Notes under the pieces: generated by a model
Database searches by the model: none
What the model was told of the DNA's origin: nothing
The model's input: the letters and a program-made list of their open reading frames with translations, nothing else
Position numbers and translations under genes: made by a program
In this document: one piece after another, positions 1 to 9,578 of the stretch
Numbering within the stretch: position 1 is the first letter of the stretch
How the letters are laid out: the number at the start of each line of letters is the position of its first letter
Assembly: GCA_945860125.1 (NCBI GenBank)
Contig: CAMAPQ010000021.1
Coordinates: forward strand, 1-36,269
From: Klebsiella pneumoniae
GTDB taxonomy: Bacteria; Pseudomonadota; Gammaproteobacteria; Pseudomonadales; CAMAPQ01
Length of the DNA: 36,269 nt
Reading direction: 5' to 3'

Positions 1-375
1 GCTCAAATAGGCTCAGGCATTTTAGTGGATCATGCAACGGGTATTGTCATTGGTGAAACAGCCGTGATTGAAGATGACGTTTCTATTCTGCATGGCGTAA
101 CATTAGGCGGTACAGGTAAAGATATAGGAGACCGACATCCTAAAGTGAGAAAAGGCGTGCTACTGAGTGCACACGCAACTTTACTGGGTAATATAGAAAT
201 TGGCGAAGGGGCAAAAGTTGCGGCGGGTAGTGTTGTATTAAATAATGTGCCTGCGCATACAACCGTTGCAGGCATTCCTGCCAAAATCGTTGGCACCCCC
301 AAAGAAGATCAACCTGCGCTTATGATGGATCATCAATTTAATGGACAAAACACCGCAACAGAAGCCAGCATATAA
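1..375 (+). CDS. cysE: Serine O-acetyltransferase, 3' part (5' end outside window)
   Basis: This enzyme transfers acetyl from acetyl-CoA to L-serine to give O-acetylserine, the committed step of cysteine synthesis in the cytosol. The frame is open from base 1, so the start lies to the left and only the C-terminal left-handed beta-helix is visible. Recognisable CysE stretches are GSGI..DHATGIVIGETAVI, the GGTGK loop followed by GDRHPK, GAGSVVL-like AAGSVVLNNVP, and HTTVAGIPAKIVG. A GTG at position 25 is inside the conserved hexapeptide-repeat domain and is not the true start. The tail ends in DHQFNGQNTATEASI, a usual CysE-type end. The last 35 bases overlap the start of the next gene, so the two are probably cotranscribed. 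Confidence 0.95.
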   Translation, partial: AQIGSGILVDHATGIVIGETAVIEDDVSILHGVTLGGTGKDIGDRHPKVRKGVLLSAHATLLGNIEIGEGAKVAAGSVVLNNVPAHTTVAGIPAKIVGTPKEDQPALMMDHQFNGQNTATEASI

Positions 376-1081
376 AGTATTTATTACTGGCTGCTCAAGA
401 AGATTAGGCTTTTTTATAGCCAATGCTTTTTTAGATCGGCAGTATGATGTTTTTTGTCACTACCGAACGCACCGGCCTGAAATGGATCTATTAAAGGAAA
501 AAGGCGCTGAAATTATTCAAGCAGACTTTACCCATCTGAATGAAGTAAAAATACTAGCCGATACCCTTCTTAAAAAAACACCTTACCTAAATCTTATTAT
601 TCATAATGCTTCTAGCTTTTTTAAAAGCAATATGCAAAATCCTATGCAAATGGCAGAAGATTTTAAAATGCATTTTTGTACCCACATGCAAGCACCACTT
701 TACTTAAATTTTGCACTAAAACCACTGCTAATCAATGCACCATGCGAATTTGCTGACATTATCCACTTAACCGATATTTATGCGGATAATCCTAACCCTG
801 ACTTTATTGACTATGCCGCAACAAAAGCAGGGCTGCAAAATCTTACCATCAGTTTTGCAAAATCATTTGCACCCAAAATCAAGGTGAATGCGATTCAACC
901 AGGCCCTCTTGAATTTTTACCTTTACATACAGAAGAAGACAGAAAAAAAACGCTTGAAGGCACACTATTTAAAAAAATGATTGGGTTTGAGCCGATTTTA
1001 AAAACAGTAGATTACATTGCGAATACGCCGTTTATAACAGGAAGCACACTAAGAGTTGATGCAGGTCGATATTATTCTTGA
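341..1081 (+). CDS. folM: FolM-type dihydromonapterin/dihydrofolate reductase (SDR family)
   Basis: A 246-residue short-chain dehydrogenase that probably uses NADPH to reduce dihydromonapterin or dihydrofolate, supporting pterin cofactor supply. The nucleotide-binding motif is TGCSRRLG (residues about 17-24), which fits the TGxxxRxG signature of pteridine reductases and FolM rather than the common TGxxxGxG. Further FolM-like marks are YRTHRP after the second strand, QADF, HNAS in place of NNAG, IIHLTD, and catalytic YAATK. The C-terminus TGSTLRVDAGR is also family-like. The ATG lies inside the 3' end of cysE, with no strong ribosome site in front, so translational coupling is likely. It converges on the next gene with 21 bases between the stops. 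A plain pteridine reductase with a different substrate is the main alternative. Confidence 0.88.
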   Translation: MDKTPQQKPAYKVFITGCSRRLGFFIANAFLDRQYDVFCHYRTHRPEMDLLKEKGAEIIQADFTHLNEVKILADTLLKKTPYLNLIIHNASSFFKSNMQNPMQMAEDFKMHFCTHMQAPLYLNFALKPLLINAPCEFADIIHLTDIYADNPNPDFIDYAATKAGLQNLTISFAKSFAPKIKVNAIQPGPLEFLPLHTEEDRKKTLEGTLFKKMIGFEPILKTVDYIANTPFITGSTLRVDAGRYYS

Positions 1082-1102
1082 TAAAAAAACAATGCGAATA
1101 AA

Positions 1103-2254
1103 TTACTGCCATATTTTTAAATAAGCGATTGCTCTTAAATACATTTTCTTAATCCACTCAGGCTTTTTATGATCACCATCGATTTTATTCCAATAGGTTT
1201 CAAGCATAGCATCCGGTAGAAGAGTGTCAGGTAAGGTTACATGTCCTTCAAGATTAATTAAATAAGGAAAATAATTGCCATATTTTTCTTTAACATCATA
1301 CCAATTTACTTTACCAATGAGACAACTCGAAACAGCATTATTATTTTTATCCAATAATGAAAGTCTATTTTTAACCTTTAAAAGTAATTGCTCGTTTCTG
1401 AGTTTAACGCAATTATTTGCCTCATCCCACGCAAGATCAATATAATCATACCAATCAAAAACAGTTTGTATTTGCCAAGTACGATGCATGCACGCAATAT
1501 AAGGGCGGATTTTTTGACCCGTCAAAATATCAGGATTTTCTGCTAAAACACGGTTCCAAAAACGCATGCCATTTAAGTTTGCAACAAGATCAGCATAAGA
1601 AAAAACACCTGTTGTAACCGCACCATACCCCATACTTTCCGTTAGAAAACCAAAAAAAATAGCGTCACTTAGCGACTCCTCTGCAATATAGGCTTTTTCA
1701 AAATAAACCCAGCCTTCCTCAAAAAAATGGCCAAATTTATCTGTACCAATAAAAATATTAGCCATATTTAAAACAGGACTAATACGATTTGCAGCAATGA
1801 GCGTGGGTGCTTCTTTAAAAAGAAAATCTTGATAAATTGATTGCTCTCTTGGGATAAGTCGCTTAGGAACAATAGGGCTATCCGTTAAATCTTCTTCAAA
1901 ATGACCCACAAATGCACCACCAAACTCTTCACGCAAAGTATCGTAAAGATGATCAGCATTACAGTAATCTACACTTTTTTGCATTGAATAAATTTTATGC
2001 GTGGATTTCGGCGGCCTACGATGCATGGCAACATTTCTTGAAATACGGTTAGCACGGTCAACCGCCTCCACAAAACGCTGCTGCGTAATATGATTAACAA
2101 GCGTTAAGGCATCTGCAAGAGGCTGATTTCTTTGCGTAAAACTATCTACTTCAGCAGATTGCACCATGAAAGCTTGCGAAAAAAGCAACAATGATAATAG
2201 GATAGCGCTGAACATCATATACAGACGTTTTCCCTCACTAATATTTATATCCAT
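1103..2254 (-). CDS. Secreted protein of unknown function with a GTDKFGHF motif
   Basis: I do not recognise a named gene. The product is about 383 residues. An N-terminal stretch MDINISEGKR followed by a hydrophobic run (LYMMFSAILLSLLLFSQAF) ending near VQSA looks like a Sec signal peptide, so the mature protein should be periplasmic or exported. The most distinctive internal segment is IGTDKFGHFFEEGWVYF, roughly at the middle. DKxGHF-type motifs occur in uncharacterised bacterial envelope proteins, but I cannot assign a domain. Cysteines are few and scattered. I chose the ATG at 2254, which has AGGA five bases upstream. An ATG at 2266 is also possible and would overlap the divergent selO start codon. 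The stop converges on folM. Confidence 0.75.
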   Translation of the reverse strand: MDINISEGKRLYMMFSAILLSLLLFSQAFMVQSAEVDSFTQRNQPLADALTLVNHITQQRFVEAVDRANRISRNVAMHRRPPKSTHKIYSMQKSVDYCNADHLYDTLREEFGGAFVGHFEEDLTDSPIVPKRLIPREQSIYQDFLFKEAPTLIAANRISPVLNMANIFIGTDKFGHFFEEGWVYFEKAYIAEESLSDAIFFGFLTESMGYGAVTTGVFSYADLVANLNGMRFWNRVLAENPDILTGQKIRPYIACMHRTWQIQTVFDWYDYIDLAWDEANNCVKLRNEQLLLKVKNRLSLLDKNNNAVSSCLIGKVNWYDVKEKYGNYFPYLINLEGHVTLPDTLLPDAMLETYWNKIDGDHKKPEWIKKMYLRAIAYLKIWQ

Positions 2255-2264
2255 TAGCATCCTC

Positions 2265-3737
2265 ATGAAAAAAGAACTGTCAGAACTAAATTTTACAACT
2301 CATTTTGAAGACCTAGGCGATGCTTTTTTTCGCTATGTCATGCCCACGCCCCTAACAAAGCCTTACCTGATACATCTCAACGAAACTGCCTGTAACTTGC
2401 TAGATCTCAATGTTTCTTGCGAACTTGAGCGTGACTGCGTTACCTATTTTTCAGGTTTTAAGATAATTCCAAATACACGACCTCTCGCAATGATCTATAG
2501 CGGGCATCAGTTCGGATCTTATAATCCAAAATTAGGTGATGGCCGCGCCATTTTACTAGGCGAAGTGGAAAATATGCATCGAGAAAAATGGGAATTGCAT
2601 TTAAAAGGTGCAGGCCCCACGCCTTTTTCACGCTTTGGCGATGGACGCGCCGTATTACGTTCCGTTATTCGTGAGTATCTCGCAAGTGAAGCTTTATTTC
2701 ATCTAAACATTCCCACAACACGCGCTCTTTGCATTATTGGCAGCGAAGAAAAAGTGCAAAGAGAAAAAATAGAACAAGGCGCATCACTGATTAGGCTAAG
2801 TCCTAGCCATATTCGTTTTGGACATTTTGAATATTTCTTTTACAACCAGAAATGGCCTGAATTAAATCAATTGCTATCGTTTGTTTTAAAGCAACACTTC
2901 CCCGAATTAATCAATGCTGAAAAACCGGCACTCGCTTTACTTGAAACTATCTGCAAACAAACTGCCCAGCTCGTTGCTAAATGGCAAGCAGTTGGCTTTC
3001 AACATGGCGTGATGAATACAGATAATATGTCTATATTGAGCCTAACTTTAGACTATGGCCCCTATGCTTTTATGGACGATTTTAATTATTTTTCAATCTG
3101 TAATCACTCAGATGAAACGGGTAGATATGCTTTTGATCAACAACCAAATATTGCAGGATGGAATTTAAGCGCACTGGGACATACTTTTTCTCACTGGTTA
3201 CAACAAGAAGAAATTAATGAGGCACTGAACGCTTTTTCAAGTTACTTTGAAACGCACTACTTCACATTAATGCGTGAAAAACTAGGGCTTACACTTAATA
3301 AACAAGACGATAAAAAAGAGCAAGAAATTATCAGGCGACTTCTTACACTCTTACATAAACACAAAGTTGACTACAGCTATTTTTTAAGGCAATTATGCGA
3401 TTTTTCACTTCCCCTTGAAAACACGTTTCTTATTGATGCCCTTCAAAAAAGCCCTGAATTTGAACAATGGTTTATAGATTATAATCAATTGGCTGCCGCT
3501 GAGTCTCTTGAAAATAAAACGAGACAACAACAAATGAAATTAAAAAACCCAAAATATATTTTAAGAAACTATCTTGCAGAAGCCGCCATTAAACAGGCAG
3601 AAAAAGGCGATTTTTCAGAAGTCGGCATTTTATTAAAACTACTTAAGCAACCCTTTGATGAGCAGCCAAAGCACGAAAAATATGCCTCAATAGCACCTGA
3701 GTGGGCAAAAGATATTGAAATTAGCTGCTCATCTTGA
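2265..3737 (+). CDS. selO: SelO/YdiU-family protein adenylyltransferase (AMPylator)
   Basis: A 490-residue SelO pseudokinase. Family members transfer AMP from ATP onto Ser, Thr or Tyr of target proteins and take part in redox homeostasis. Visible motifs are YSGHQFG (78-84), LGDGRA (90-95), the Lys in HLKGAGPTPFSRFGDGRAVLRS (K114), VIREYLASEA with E137, RFGHFE, and the HGVMNTDNMSI and DYGP segments (about 248-266) that supply the metal-binding Asn and Asp. The protein ends in SCSS, the usual bacterial form of the tail in which eukaryotic SelO carries selenocysteine. An upstream in-frame ATG at 2166 adds 33 residues antisense to the signal-peptide region of the divergent gene. I reject it because MKKELSEL leads directly into the family N-terminus. 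No clear ribosome site precedes the ATG. Confidence 0.93.
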   Translation: MKKELSELNFTTHFEDLGDAFFRYVMPTPLTKPYLIHLNETACNLLDLNVSCELERDCVTYFSGFKIIPNTRPLAMIYSGHQFGSYNPKLGDGRAILLGEVENMHREKWELHLKGAGPTPFSRFGDGRAVLRSVIREYLASEALFHLNIPTTRALCIIGSEEKVQREKIEQGASLIRLSPSHIRFGHFEYFFYNQKWPELNQLLSFVLKQHFPELINAEKPALALLETICKQTAQLVAKWQAVGFQHGVMNTDNMSILSLTLDYGPYAFMDDFNYFSICNHSDETGRYAFDQQPNIAGWNLSALGHTFSHWLQQEEINEALNAFSSYFETHYFTLMREKLGLTLNKQDDKKEQEIIRRLLTLLHKHKVDYSYFLRQLCDFSLPLENTFLIDALQKSPEFEQWFIDYNQLAAAESLENKTRQQQMKLKNPKYILRNYLAEAAIKQAEKGDFSEVGILLKLLKQPFDEQPKHEKYASIAPEWAKDIEISCSS

Positions 3738-3753
3738 TTGTTTTTTATTCATA

Positions 3754-4269
3754 CTAATGATCATGCTCCAGCGAATGCATTAATACTTTCACAGCATACT
3801 GCGTTCTAATTTTATTTAAAGCAGGCTGATCTTTAAAGCCTGCATTATAAGCACCTAAAGCCGTTAGTGTGTGACCGTGAGTTGCAAAATTGTGCGCTAA
3901 AATCCAAGCGGCAACATCAATATTTGTACAAGGTTCAAGTAAATTATCGCGAGCAATACCAAAAGACTGCAACTTAGGCAACCACTGTGTATTAATTTGC
4001 ATCACGCCGATATCCTGTGTGCCATTTGTATTGCGATGCAATGCTTCTGGTTTAAAGTTACTTTCTGTCTTAGCAATACCTAAGAGCAAACTTAGGTCAA
4101 TATTGTATTTAACTGCGGCGCGCTCAAAGCAAGCCTGAAAAGGCATAATATTATTTAGGTTATTTTTTTCAGCAAAAGAAAAGCGCGTCAATATCATAAA
4201 AGCTATAAAAGTAAGCAACCTAAAAAAATATTGAGCGCTACAACTATTAATACGATGAAGAGTTACCAT
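3754..4269 (-). CDS. IagB/VirB1-like lytic transglycosylase, exported
   Basis: A small soluble-lytic-transglycosylase-type peptidoglycan hydrolase (171 residues), of the kind that makes local gaps in the wall for secretion machines or pili. The hydrophobic N-terminus (about 16-33, ending SFA) is a signal peptide, so the enzyme acts in the periplasm. The SLT domain shows ALLLGIA-like LLLGIAKTESNF with catalytic Glu at 69, GVMQIN (88-93) and GAYNAG (139-144). It is short, like IagB of type III systems and VirB1 or PilT-associated forms, and lacks the helical superhelix of Slt70. No secretion genes lie next to it in this window. It converges on selO with 16 bases between the stops. Confidence 0.9.
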   Translation of the reverse strand: MVTLHRINSCSAQYFFRLLTFIAFMILTRFSFAEKNNLNNIMPFQACFERAAVKYNIDLSLLLGIAKTESNFKPEALHRNTNGTQDIGVMQINTQWLPKLQSFGIARDNLLEPCTNIDVAAWILAHNFATHGHTLTALGAYNAGFKDQPALNKIRTQYAVKVLMHSLEHDH

Positions 4270-4299
4270 TTTGATAAGTGAAATCCATTGTCATTTTAC

Positions 4300-5259
4300 C
4301 TATGCTCTGAGCAAGTGCGTAGGTATTTTCCCTGTTAAAAAAAGCAATGCTAATTGCCGCTTGGTACACGAAGGCGCTGAAGCCAAATGAATACCAACAT
4401 GAGAAGCCATATGGCTCATTATATTAATAAACTGCTTGAATGCGAGCTCTTGCTGTAAAATTTTTAAACTTTCTTTTTTTACTGTTGATGTAACACGCTC
4501 GCCCACATGCAGGCGCTGTTTTTTATCTGGAAATAATACTTTACTCACACCACTATCCATTGCCCCAGAACCAGCAATCAATAATAATGCACTTAAGAAA
4601 GGTAAAAACTTAAGCTCGCTTTCTCCTTTTTTCTCAAATAAAAGTGCGACAGCCTCTGCAATAACAGGTCTAGCAGATTGCTGGACCTGTTGATTAATTA
4701 AAATGCCTACACCTCTGTATAAGGTATCTATAGGCGTTTTTTCTAATGTTGCGATCATTTTTTCTAAAAAAGAGGCGGATAGTAAAAAATTTTGACGGCT
4801 TTCATTGCTGTTTATTTGAGGCTCTGTATCTACAATTTCATTAATGGGTACCATTTTTTTCAAAAAAAGAGCAATTAATGACGCGCTTTTATCTGTTAAA
4901 AGATGGGCGCATATTTTTTGTACTGCTTTTGAGTCTAAACAACTATTCAGCATATTATTTTTACCCAATTTATTAGCAATAAAATGAGACAGAAATGAAA
5001 AAGAAACTTTAATTGCTTGCAAAGAAGCTGACCTTACGCCTAGATGAATAGAAGCGTGTATTGAAAATTCAGCTATTGACTGTAAATTAATAGGGAGCTG
5101 ACTTTTTTTACGCATGCTATCGCTAGCAAAGGGCGCTCTACGATCTGATGGAATAGTAGCTAAATGCTCAATATTACCAAGAGAAGAAACTGAATCATGT
5201 ATAAGATCAGCTGGCAAATGATCGCTTACAGAATGTGGCGCAGGATTAATAGGTGGCAT
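4300..5259 (-). CDS. Unrecognised 319-residue protein
   Basis: I cannot assign a family. The product starts MPPINPAPHSVSDH, a proline-rich, apparently disordered N-terminus of about 55 residues, then becomes mainly helical and rich in Leu, Ser, Lys and Ala, with several moderately hydrophobic helices (for example LKFLPFLSALLLIAGSGAM around 225-243). No signal peptide, metal motif or nucleotide-binding motif is visible. The ATG at 5259 is preceded by GAGG; an upstream TTG at 5271 would add four residues. It sits between the lytic transglycosylase and the groEL terminator, reading the same way as both. Possibilities include a lineage-specific membrane-associated protein or a secreted effector, but nothing in the sequence proves either. 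The ORF is long and clean enough to be real. Confidence 0.65.
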   Translation of the reverse strand: MPPINPAPHSVSDHLPADLIHDSVSSLGNIEHLATIPSDRRAPFASDSMRKKSQLPINLQSIAEFSIHASIHLGVRSASLQAIKVSFSFLSHFIANKLGKNNMLNSCLDSKAVQKICAHLLTDKSASLIALFLKKMVPINEIVDTEPQINSNESRQNFLLSASFLEKMIATLEKTPIDTLYRGVGILINQQVQQSARPVIAEAVALLFEKKGESELKFLPFLSALLLIAGSGAMDSGVSKVLFPDKKQRLHVGERVTSTVKKESLKILQQELAFKQFINIMSHMASHVGIHLASAPSCTKRQLALLFLTGKIPTHLLRA

Positions 5260-5314
5260 AGCAAACCTCAAGACAACTTATTCTTTTTTATTACTTAATT
5301 AACCGCTAAAACTA

Positions 5315-5348
5315 AAAAACCCCGATCCTCAAAAAGAAGATCGGGGTT
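5315..5348 (-). terminator. Intrinsic terminator of groESL
   Basis: Arms AACCCCGATC (5318-5327) and GATCGGGGTT (5339-5348) form a perfect 10-bp stem with an 11-base loop. On the minus strand the stem is followed by a run of T (5314-5319 read as A on the plus strand). It lies 43 bases past the groEL stop and is oriented to end the groES-groEL transcript. Confidence 0.93.
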
Positions 5349-5390
5349 ACACAAGTGTGTGCAATCATCAAACTACATTATTCACAATAC

Positions 5391-7055
<1,665 letters not shown>

Positions 7056-7103
7056 TTACCTAAATAAAAACAGTTTCTTTAAACAATCAACACAAGTGAT
7101 TGA

Positions 7104-7397
7104 TTAACCCTCAATAACGCCAAAAATTTCACTCTCACCCATAATTAGAAGCTCTTTTCCATCCAGCTTCACAGAGCTACCACTGTATTGACCAAAAATC
7201 ACTTTATCGCCAACTTTAAGATCAAGTGGTCTGGCTTCGCCATTCTCTAAAATACGACCAGAACCAACAGCAACAACTTCGCCTCTAGCAGGCTTTTCTT
7301 GTGCAGAACCAGGTAAAACGATTCCACCTAAACTCTTGGTTTCTTCATCTTCACGGCGAATTACAACACGATCATGCAATGGTCGAATTTTTTTCAT
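7104..7397 (-). CDS. groES: 10-kDa co-chaperonin GroES
   Basis: The heptameric lid of the GroEL chamber. At 97 residues it is full length: [15 protein letters not shown], the mobile loop [28 protein letters not shown], then [15 protein letters not shown] and the C-terminal strand. I placed the start at the ATG at 7397, preceded by GGAG seven bases away. An upstream in-frame start at 7508 would add 37 residues translated from the leader stem-loop and is certainly wrong. The 5' leader from the predicted heat-shock start to this ATG is about 165 bases and contains a 23-bp perfect inverted repeat. Confidence 0.98.
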   Translation of the reverse strand: MKKIRPLHDRVVIRREDEETKSLGGIVLPGSAQEKPARGEVVAVGSGRILENGEARPLDLKVGDKVIFGQYSGSSVKLDGKELLIMGESEIFGVIEG

Positions 7398-7438
7398 TAC
7401 GAACGTCTCCTCAGTAGATTTAATTAACAACCATTCGA

Positions 7439-7454
7439 CTACGCAAAAACGTAG
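7439..7454 (-). other. Small stem-loop in groES leader
   Basis: CTACG and CGTAG flank a six-base A-rich loop about 42 bases upstream of the groES start. It is short and could be chance. It is listed because it lies directly between the large leader stem-loop and the ribosome site. Confidence 0.3.
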
Positions 7455-7480
7455 AAGAAAAAAAGGGGAAAGAACCAAAA

Positions 7481-7545
7481 CTGCTTGTAACGCTAATAGA
7501 TCATGCAAAACAGATTAGTGCTTGATCTATTAGCGTTACAAGCAG
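7481..7545 (-). promoter_or_regulatory. Large perfect inverted repeat in the groESL leader
   Basis: Positions 7481-7503 and 7523-7545 are exact reverse complements over 23 bases, separated by 19 bases. Read on the minus strand the second arm is followed by TTTT, so the RNA resembles an oversized intrinsic terminator or attenuator. It lies downstream of the sigma-32 promoter and upstream of groES, so transcription of the chaperonin genes from that promoter must pass through it. It is not CIRCE (no TTAGCACTC-N9-GAGTGCTAA). Possible roles are attenuation, messenger stabilisation, thermosensing, or the relic of an inserted palindrome. Confidence 0.75.
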
Positions 7546-7569
7546 CACGAAGCATTCTTATGCAATACG

Positions 7570-7597
7570 AGATGGGGGTATGATTTTCTTTTTCAAG
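7570..7597 (-). promoter_or_regulatory. Sigma-32 heat-shock promoter for groESL
   Basis: On the minus strand CCCTTGAA is followed, with 14 bases between CTTGAA and the -10 box, by CCCCATCT. This matches the RpoH consensus CTTGAA-N13-15-CCCCATNT essentially perfectly. The predicted transcript starts near 7562. The promoter lies in the gap between the HugZ-like gene and groES. Confidence 0.9.
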
Positions 7598-7648
7598 GGC
7601 AGTATTCAAATAAAAAATTGTCTTTTAAAAAACAAAAGGCGTACCGGC

Positions 7649-8146
7649 TTAATCATTTTTGAATGGATAATCAACCCATGTTACTCGACCAAAACCTTCA
7701 ATGAGTCTGACCCTTTGAGGCAATAAGCGAAAAAAACTAAAATCTAATTTCTCATAAAACATTTTACTATCAGGAAAAACGCTCACATATTGATCAGCAA
7801 CCAATAACTGCTTTTCTTTAGCTACTTTTTCAGCCAAACAAAATAAAGATATCCTTGCAGCTTGCGGCTTATCTTGACTGAACTGCTCAGAATGCTCATC
7901 AATAATAAGCAAAGAAATCTTTGAATTCTGCTCAATATTTTTTGTATGCTCGGCCAAAGCACTAATTAAAATAATGATCGCATTCGTATCATCTAATACA
8001 TAAGGGACAAAACTTGCGAAAGGATAACCTTCACAATCAACAGAGTGCGTTGCAAGATAAGCATTGTTATTATTTTGTAGTATACGAGAAACAATAATAT
8101 GAGGTGGAACTTGCAAGGTCTGCATTGTTAATTCTTCATTAGACAT
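7649..8146 (-). CDS. HugZ-like pyridoxamine 5'-phosphate oxidase-fold protein
   Basis: A 165-residue split-barrel flavoprotein of the PNPOx-like superfamily. Visible marks are a strand pattern beginning NNAYLATHSVDCEGYPFASFVPYVLDDTNAIIILIS, the ISLLI strand, QAARISLFC and a C-terminal VRLIEGFGRVTWVD. This order resembles the N-terminal barrel of HugZ, a heme-utilisation/heme-degrading protein; the additional C-terminal HugZ domain is absent. Heme turnover is therefore only a suggestion, and another FMN or F420-like role is possible. I chose the ATG at 8146 with AGGAA upstream; the ORF could extend to 8191 from a poorer start. Its 3' flank contains the groESL promoter, 52-79 bases past the stop. 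Confidence 0.8.
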   Translation of the reverse strand: MSNEELTMQTLQVPPHIIVSRILQNNNNAYLATHSVDCEGYPFASFVPYVLDDTNAIIILISALAEHTKNIEQNSKISLLIIDEHSEQFSQDKPQAARISLFCLAEKVAKEKQLLVADQYVSVFPDSKMFYEKLDFSFFRLLPQRVRLIEGFGRVTWVDYPFKND

Positions 8147-8297
8147 ATTTACATTTCCTATCAAAATTACCGTTATTTTACTTGAAAGCAAAGGAAAGAT
8201 TCTCTAGGTTACTCTACACTGCATCAAGTTATTCTGAAATCAGAAATAACTTAACTAAAAATACACAACGTACAATATTCCTTTACTTTTTACTATT

Positions 8298-9575
8298 ATG
8301 AAAAACGCTCAAAAAATAGACTTCAGTATTTTTTTCAACAAAAAAATGATGCTGTGTATTCTAACAGGCCTGAGCTCAGGCTTACCGCTTTACATATTAA
8401 TTTCTCTCATTCCAGCCTGGTTAAGATCTGAGGGTATTTCTCTTAAAGAAATTGGCTTATTTTCCTTAATAGGCATCCCCTACTCCATTAAATTTCTTTG
8501 GGCACCACTCGTTGATCGCTATACACTTTTTCAAGCGCTAGGCAATCGCAAATCATGGATGATCTTGACCCAAATAACATGCGTAATTTTTATTATATCT
8601 TTTGGCTTATTCTCACCCACCCAATCTTTATCATCAATTGTAATTGCTTCGGTATGCCTCGCCTTATTTAGCGCAACACAAGATATTGTGCTGGACGCTT
8701 ATCGTCGAGAATTACTCAACGAACTCGAGCTAGGCCTAGGGAACGCCATTCATGTTAATGCTTATAGAATAGCCGGCTTAATACCAGGCTCTCTAGGCTT
8801 AATTATGTCGAGCCATACTTCTTGGGCATCGGTTTTTTTAACAATGGCAGCTTTTATGCTCCCCGGCATTGGAATGAGCCTCTGCATTAAAAAACCCATA
8901 GAATATCACCGTCACTCTTCTATTTTACAGGCATTTATTGAACCTGCTTATGAACTATTGAACAGAAAGGGGATGAGAAATACTCTGTTACTTTTTGCTT
9001 TTATGGTGCTTTATAAGTTGGGTGATAATATGGCAACAGCGCTTTCAACACCTTTTTATATAGACCTTGGCTTTTCACGCGAAGAAATTGGTATTGTTGC
9101 AAAAAATGCCGCCCTTTGGCCAATGATTATTGGTGGAATGCTCGGGGGTGCAATGATTTTTAAAATTGGCATTAACCGCGCCCTATGGCTATTCGGATTA
9201 GCGCAATGTATTGCAATTTTAGGCTTTGCACTCTTAGCCGAAACCGGAAAAAATACATGGCTATTAAGCGGCGCTATTGCTACTGAATACTTTGGGATCG
9301 GCTTGGGCACAAGCGCTTTTACTGCTTTTATTGCAAGGGAATCTAGCCTAAAATTTGCCGCTTCGCAAATTGCACTGCTCACAGCACTCGCTTCTTTACC
9401 GCGCAATCTAGCAAGTGCAACGACAGGATTTCTCGCAGAGAACATGGGGTGGACTACTTTTTTCTTAAGCTGTGCGCTACTTGCCCTCCCAGGAATCATT
9501 ATTCTGCATTGGGTTGCGCCTTGGAATATGCCAATTAATAATAATTCTTCACCGCCGCCAATAATAGAGCCTTAA
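8298..9575 (+). CDS. ampG: AmpG-family muropeptide/major facilitator transporter
   Basis: A 425-residue inner-membrane protein with about 12 hydrophobic segments. AmpG permeases import anhydro-muropeptides for wall recycling and indirectly control beta-lactamase induction. Family signs are TGLSSGLPLYIL in helix 1, IGIPYSIKFLWAPLVDRY between helices 2 and 3, and SATQDIVLDAYRRELL in helix 4. The C-terminal half has GFLAENMGWTTFFL. No clear Shine-Dalgarno precedes the ATG at 8298. Divergent from the HugZ-like gene with about 150 bases between. It is followed after three bases by the response regulator, so the two and the next gene are probably one transcript. Legionella and Coxiella relatives carry several AmpG-like paralogues, so the exact substrate is uncertain. 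Confidence 0.85.
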   Translation: MKNAQKIDFSIFFNKKMMLCILTGLSSGLPLYILISLIPAWLRSEGISLKEIGLFSLIGIPYSIKFLWAPLVDRYTLFQALGNRKSWMILTQITCVIFIISFGLFSPTQSLSSIVIASVCLALFSATQDIVLDAYRRELLNELELGLGNAIHVNAYRIAGLIPGSLGLIMSSHTSWASVFLTMAAFMLPGIGMSLCIKKPIEYHRHSSILQAFIEPAYELLNRKGMRNTLLLFAFMVLYKLGDNMATALSTPFYIDLGFSREEIGIVAKNAALWPMIIGGMLGGAMIFKIGINRALWLFGLAQCIAILGFALLAETGKNTWLLSGAIATEYFGIGLGTSAFTAFIARESSLKFAASQIALLTALASLPRNLASATTGFLAENMGWTTFFLSCALLALPGIIILHWVAPWNMPINNNSSPPPIIEP

Positions 9576-9578
9576 AAT

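Noticed and set aside
2166-2264. N-terminal extension of selO
   Set aside because: This part is antisense to the signal-peptide region of the opposite gene and is not SelO-like.
7398-7508. N-terminal extension of groES with a hydrophobic stretch
   Set aside because: It reads through the leader stem-loop; the ATG at 7397 has a good ribosome site and gives the exact GroES length.
7481-7545. CIRCE operator (HrcA) upstream of groESL
   Set aside because: The inverted repeat has 23-base arms and a 19-base loop and does not match TTAGCACTC-N9-GAGTGCTAA.
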